A DNA stretch of 64,000 bases from assembly GCA_964584805.1 (NCBI GenBank), contig CAZPAY010000006.1:1-64000 (forward strand). The letters are read 5' to 3'. A program made the translations under genes and the position numbers. Shown piece after piece: positions 60,353 to 64,000 of this stretch. Within the stretch, counting starts at the first letter, position 1, and each line of letters starts with the position of its first letter. Below the pieces are notes generated by a model. It was not told the origin of the DNA. It did no database searches and saw nothing but the letters and a program-made list of their open reading frames with translations. The DNA is from JABHIE01 sp964584805. GTDB lineage: Bacteria; Planctomycetota; UBA1135.

Positions 60353-61777
60353 GTGGAACCACGCTTCTACAACACTTTGTCGCGTCAGCTCGAGACTTTT
60401 CAGCCCATTGAGGCCGGAAAGGCTCGCATGTACCACTGTGGGCCAACAGTTTACGCTCGCCCGCATATTGGTAACTACCGCGCATTCCTGTTTGCTGACC
60501 TTTTGCGGCGTTTCCTTGAACATTTGGGCTATGAGGTCACGCAGGTCATGAATCTCACCGATGTGGGGCATTTGACCGATGACTCAGACGAGGGGGAAGA
60601 CAAACTCCAAGCCCAAGCCGCTCGTGACAAAATTGACCCATGGGAATTGGTCGAGAAGGTGAGCAAAATGTTTTTCACGGACCTCGATGCCTTAGGCGTG
60701 CAGCCCGCTCATCATTACCCTCGCGCGACTGAACATATTGATGATATGGTCGAGATGGTGCAAAAGTTGCTTGCTTCAGGTAATGCCTACCGCGTGGGCG
60801 ACAATGTGTATTTTGACGTGCATTCCTTTGGGCCATACGGCAAGTTGTCCGGCAATAAAGTCGATGAACTTGAGGCCGGTGCCCGGCTTGAAGTCAATAC
60901 AGAAAAACGCCACCCCGCTGACTTTGCTTTATGGAAGTCTGACCCGCACCACATCATGAAATGGAATACGGTTTTCGGTGAGCATGGCTTCCCAGGTTGG
61001 CATATCGAGTGCTCCGCCATGTCGCGGAAGTATTTGGGCGATCATTTCGATATTCACACCGGCGGCGAAGATAATGTTTTCCCGCATCATGAATGTGAAA
61101 TTGCTCAGTCGGTTTGCGCCACCGAGACGCCCTTTGTGAATTTGTGGATGCACACCAAATTCTTGCAAGTAGATGGTGGCAAGATGTCAAAGTCACTTGG
61201 CAATGTCTACTCCCTAGACGATTTGGCTGAGCAAGGTGCCTCTGCCCGTGATTTCCGCTTTTTGATTTTGCGCGCGCATTATCGCGGTTCAGTGAATTTC
61301 ACTTTTGAATCTTTGGCGGCGGCGGTTGAGTCGCGCCGAAATCTTCACGATTTTCGTGGGCGCTTAGCTGCTGCGGCGACAGGCGTTGAGCCAACTCAGC
61401 CAGCAACGGGTGCGGTAGCCGAGGCGACAGCCAGTTTCATGGCTGCGCTCTGCGATGATTTGAATACATCCGCAGCTTTGGCGAGTGTTTTCACTCTGCG
61501 CACGCACTTTTTGAAAGAGGGCTTAAACGCTGGCGATGCCGCAGCAGGACTGCTCTTTCTTGACGGCACGGTTGATGCCATCTTGGGCATTTTTGATTCT
61601 CAGTCGGAACAAAATGGTGGGCTAAGCGACGGTGATGTCGAGGCCTTGCTCAACGACCGCACGCAAGCACGTGCAGATAAAGATTGGGCTCGTGCCGATG
61701 CCATCCGTGATGAATTAGCTGCAGCCAACATTGTGCTCGAAGACGGGCCCGAAGGCTTGCGTTGGCATCGCGCTTAG
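60353..61777 (+). CDS. cysS: Cysteinyl-tRNA synthetase
   Basis: A 474-residue class I synthetase charging tRNA-Cys. The HIGH motif is PHIGN at residues 37-41, preceded by the zinc cysteine of YHCGPTVY. The second zinc ligand group is GWHIECSAM near residue 219, followed by GGEDNVFPHHECEIAQ, and the KMSKS loop is GKMSKSLGN near residue 280. The anticodon-binding helical domain follows. Start GTG 60353 gives MEPRFYNTL. A TAAAAT element ends six bases before it, so the transcript may be leaderless. Its stop overlaps the convergent SpoU methyltransferase gene (TTAG). Confidence 0.96.
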   Translation: MEPRFYNTLSRQLETFQPIEAGKARMYHCGPTVYARPHIGNYRAFLFADLLRRFLEHLGYEVTQVMNLTDVGHLTDDSDEGEDKLQAQAARDKIDPWELVEKVSKMFFTDLDALGVQPAHHYPRATEHIDDMVEMVQKLLASGNAYRVGDNVYFDVHSFGPYGKLSGNKVDELEAGARLEVNTEKRHPADFALWKSDPHHIMKWNTVFGEHGFPGWHIECSAMSRKYLGDHFDIHTGGEDNVFPHHECEIAQSVCATETPFVNLWMHTKFLQVDGGKMSKSLGNVYSLDDLAEQGASARDFRFLILRAHYRGSVNFTFESLAAAVESRRNLHDFRGRLAAAATGVEPTQPATGAVAEATASFMAALCDDLNTSAALASVFTLRTHFLKEGLNAGDAAAGLLFLDGTVDAILGIFDSQSEQNGGLSDGDVEALLNDRTQARADKDWARADAIRDELAAANIVLEDGPEGLRWHRA

Positions 61778-62583
61778 GCGTCGCTACTGTCGCCGTCAGC
61801 GATCTCGGTTTTTGGGCCACGATATAAATCTTCGAGGCCACGCACCAAAATGTTGCGCGCTGATTTTTTGCGGATGCGGGGTCGCCGGCTTTCTTCTGGT
61901 GGCCGCACATCACTAAATGGCTCAGGTGGGCAGTCGAGGAAGGTCGCATTGAGCTTGCGCATCTCTTGGTTTTTACCGAGTTTTTCGTACCAGTCTTTAC
62001 GCAAGTGGGCCAGCTCGTCGTCATTCAAGTCGCCTTCGGCATCAAGGGCATCACGCAGGCGCTGCAAGAGCAAAGCCGTCGCGACGCTGAGATTGTAAGA
62101 CTGTGTAAAACCAAGCATGGGCAGCATCACCTTGCGGTCTGCCGCTTGAAGCAACTCATCCGAGACACCGTCGGATTCACGGCCCACAACGATGGCTAGC
62201 TTTTCGGGGAAGATTTCGTCGTCGGCCAATCCAGCGCGATGGGCGGTTAAGGGGCAAGAATCGTCATCTAAACAACTTGCCCAAAGCGCCCAGCCTTCGT
62301 CACGCAATGCCTTAAGACATTCCGTGCTCGTCGCGAAAGTGCGCAGGCTTAGCCATCGCAGAGAGCCCTTGTTAATCGATTGAGCGGCGCGCCCGGTTTT
62401 GACTAGGCCGATTTCATTATCAATCGTCCAGACATTTTGAATGCCCATCGCTTCGGCCGTGCGGAAGACAGCCTGTAAATTCCAGTCGTCACTACAGCGC
62501 TCAACGAGTAAGAGCAAGCGACCTGTGCGCCGTGCCATGACGGCCTCCGCGCGGCGTAAGCGACGAGGGGCCTCTTGCGTCAT
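61774..62583 (-). CDS. SpoU/TrmH family RNA 2'-O-methyltransferase
   Basis: A 269-residue SPOUT-fold enzyme that methylates ribose 2'-OH in tRNA or rRNA, similar to TrmH (Gm18). The N-terminus has RCSDDWNLQAVFRTAEAMG, the SAM-binding knot is formed by VVGRESDG, IMLP-type VMLPMLGFTQSYNLSVATALLL, and the helical C-terminus is lysine/arginine-rich. The lower C-terminal region (residues about 210-269) is a basic, disordered extension. It begins overlapping rbfA by four bases (ATGA) and so belongs to the infB-rbfA operon of translation genes. Whether the target is tRNA position 18 or another site cannot be told. Confidence 0.86.
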   Translation of the reverse strand: MTQEAPRRLRRAEAVMARRTGRLLLLVERCSDDWNLQAVFRTAEAMGIQNVWTIDNEIGLVKTGRAAQSINKGSLRWLSLRTFATSTECLKALRDEGWALWASCLDDDSCPLTAHRAGLADDEIFPEKLAIVVGRESDGVSDELLQAADRKVMLPMLGFTQSYNLSVATALLLQRLRDALDAEGDLNDDELAHLRKDWYEKLGKNQEMRKLNATFLDCPPEPFSDVRPPEESRRPRIRKKSARNILVRGLEDLYRGPKTEIADGDSSDA

Positions 62584-62939
62584 TCCGACTCAGGCTCGCC
62601 TTTTTTGGCATCAGCCAATAACTGCTCAATCAAAGCCGTGCGGGCCACACCCTCGTCGTATTGAAAGTCAAGCCGAGGTGCTGAGCGGATATCAATCTCA
62701 TGCGCAATTTCCGTACGCAAAAAGCCAGAGGCATGCTCAAGCATATGTTGCGTTTTTGAGCGATTTGCATCATCAAGAGTCGTGTACCGAATTTCGGCAA
62801 TCGACAAATCTTGATTGATTTCAACACCCGTAATCGTCACAAATGACGCCCGTGGGTCTTTCATCTCATAAATCAACAGATGCGAAATCCGCTGCTGGAT
62901 GGCACGGGCGAGTTGTTTGCGTCGACGGTCTGAGGCCAT
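62580..62939 (-). CDS. rbfA: Ribosome-binding factor A
   Basis: A 119-residue KH-like protein that helps late 16S rRNA maturation and cold-shock adaptation. It shows the family pattern RRRKQLARAIQQRISHLL at the N-terminus, the central EINQDLSIAEIRYT strand segment, and LRTEIAHEI with the conserved PRLDFQYDEG end. Length is normal. It starts eight bases after the infB stop and overlaps the TrmH-like gene by four bases, so the order infB-rbfA-trmH is one operon. TruB, often next in such operons, is absent here; a Pus10-type enzyme is encoded elsewhere in the window. Confidence 0.93.
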   Translation of the reverse strand: MASDRRRKQLARAIQQRISHLLIYEMKDPRASFVTITGVEINQDLSIAEIRYTTLDDANRSKTQHMLEHASGFLRTEIAHEIDIRSAPRLDFQYDEGVARTALIEQLLADAKKGEPESE

Positions 62940-62947
62940 GTCTCGGT

Positions 62948-64000
62948 TTAAGAATCAGCAGCCGCAGCTTTCTCTTCTTTGTCTATGGAGGCCAACTGCG
63001 CGTCTTCAAGGGTTCGCGCAATCTCAACCATTTCGATGGCTTCGATTGTGTCACCTGCTTGGATTGCGCTGAAGTCAACCAACTTGACACCACATTCGTT
63101 GCCCTCTTTGACTTCTCGGACATCGTCTTTGAAGTGGCGCAATGAATCGACCTGAGCTTCGACGATGACTTTGCCATCGCGGATAACGCGTGCGCGGCAG
63201 ATGCGCTTGATGAACCCACTCAACACGCGAGAGCCAGCAATCGTGCCCCAACGCGAGGAAGTGAATACCTCAAGGACCTCAAGTTGACCCACGATTTTCT
63301 CGACTTTGTCAGGAGCAAGAAGGCCAGCAATGGCTTTCTCTACATCGTCGACCACATCGTAGATGACATTGTAGGGGCGAATCTCAACACCTACGCGCTC
63401 AGCCTCTTTGCGTGCTTTGCCCTCGGGTTTGACATTGAAGGCAATCACAATCGCCTCGGCTGTCGAAGCCAGCTGAATGTCAGTTAAGGACACTCCGCCA
63501 ACACCTTGATGGACGATTTCAACGATGACCTCATCAGAAGACATCTCTTTGAGCGTATTGACCAAAACCTCGGCCGAACCTTGAACATCGGTCTTCACGA
63601 CAAAGCGCAGTTTTTCGGTGACCGACTCGTCGAGTTTCTCGAACAAGTTCGAAAGCGTTACGCCGCCTTTGCTTGCGCGCTCAATCTCAGTGCGATGGAG
63701 GAGTCGCTTTTCAGCAACAGCTTTTGCCGCTTTGAGGTCTTTGAGTGCGTAAAGTTTTTCACCGATGGATGGCAGGCTATCAAGGCCCAAGACCTCGACC
63801 GGAGTCGATGGCCCCGCTTCTTTACAAGGCTTGCCGTTGTGGTCAAACAACAAACGAATCTTGCCGTAAGTATGACCCACCAAAACAACATCTTTAGGCT
63901 TGAGCGTGCCGTCTTGAATCAAGACATGAGCAACCTTGCCCTTGCCGGTTTCCACTTTAGCCTCAAGTACAGTGCCGATGGCATCGCCTTTTGCGTGTGC
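62948..64000 (-). CDS. infB: Translation initiation factor IF-2 (3' part only)
   Basis: 350 residues of the C-terminal half of IF-2, running off the window edge at 64000. The visible start GDAIGTVLEAKVETGKG is domain II after the GTPase. The remainder covers domain III (KTDVQGSAEVL region), and the C-terminal domain IV with the fMet-tRNA-binding pocket (GNECGVKLV). The GTPase domain and N-terminal domains lie outside. An in-frame GTG at 63955 is internal and not a start. IF-2 positions fMet-tRNA on the 30S subunit. It heads the infB-rbfA-trmH operon on the minus strand. Confidence 0.96.
   Translation of the reverse strand, partial: AHAKGDAIGTVLEAKVETGKGKVAHVLIQDGTLKPKDVVLVGHTYGKIRLLFDHNGKPCKEAGPSTPVEVLGLDSLPSIGEKLYALKDLKAAKAVAEKRLLHRTEIERASKGGVTLSNLFEKLDESVTEKLRFVVKTDVQGSAEVLVNTLKEMSSDEVIVEIVHQGVGGVSLTDIQLASTAEAIVIAFNVKPEGKARKEAERVGVEIRPYNVIYDVVDDVEKAIAGLLAPDKVEKIVGQLEVLEVFTSSRWGTIAGSRVLSGFIKRICRARVIRDGKVIVEAQVDSLRHFKDDVREVKEGNECGVKLVDFSAIQAGDTIEAIEMVEIARTLEDAQLASIDKEEKAAAADS

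Noticed and set aside
63955..63955. Internal GTG as start of the IF-2 fragment
   Set aside because: Translation continues in frame upstream with IF-2 sequence (GDAIGTVLEAK) to the window edge.

Overview
The window reads as one contiguous piece of a Gram-negative bacterial chromosome with no phage, transposon or CRISPR signal. LPS genes (kdsB, a Kdo-kinase-like gene, a heptosyltransferase-like GT9 gene), lgt and several lipoproteins indicate an outer membrane. A paired ECF sigma factor and Ser/Thr kinase, a DUF1844 protein, a HEAT-repeat secreted protein, weak Shine-Dalgarno use and several large alkaline-phosphatase-superfamily proteins recall Planctomycetota. Myxococcota-like lineages are not excluded, and the phylum call is inference.

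Layout. 1-2332: tail of a lysine-rich repeat protein, HU, metG. 2461-7393: a five-gene operon encoding the lower benzoyl-CoA pathway (glutaryl-CoA dehydrogenase-like, Had, Oah/BamA, Dch, SDR). 10995-7472 (minus): lipoprotein-kdsB-pyrG-DUF1844. 11125-16443: methyltransferase, small kinase, LysM protein, anmK, HEAT/pseudo-receiver protein. 16480-21152: tRNA-Thr and tRNA-Pro flank two tandem lipase-like lipoproteins. 21258-34302: a divergent PtsI, thrB, fusA, a Tex-like protein, a long RNase HII-like protein, lgt, a bacterial Pus10-type pseudouridine synthase, a FabZ-like dehydratase, a MATE exporter and an anchored beta-sandwich protein.

34339-46198 is the most unusual stretch. Sulfate adenylyltransferase and APS kinase are interleaved with a sulfatase-fold protein lacking the formylglycine cysteine, two large alkaline-phosphatase-superfamily proteins, two tiny ribbon-helix-helix proteins ending in LGY, and an unrecognised membrane protein. 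A third alkaline-phosphatase-family protein lies just upstream. No APS/PAPS reductase or sulfotransferase is present, so PAPS made here may serve sulfation of an envelope molecule rather than assimilation (inference).

46308-49153 holds the ECF sigma/kinase pair. 49192-56100 holds a dicarboxylate symporter followed by three proteolysis genes (lon, an HExxH lipoprotein, sppA). 56097-60321 holds a GT9 enzyme, a Kdo-kinase-like protein and a kinase-AAA fusion. 60353-64000 holds cysS, a SpoU methyltransferase, rbfA and the 3' part of infB. Genes are packed tightly: six of nine convergent pairs overlap by exactly four bases through shared stop codons, and the other three are separated by bidirectional terminators. 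No gene-free stretch exceeds about 300 bases; the longest, 37379-37637, holds only a possible promoter element. No computation or database search was run; family calls rest on motif recognition by eye.
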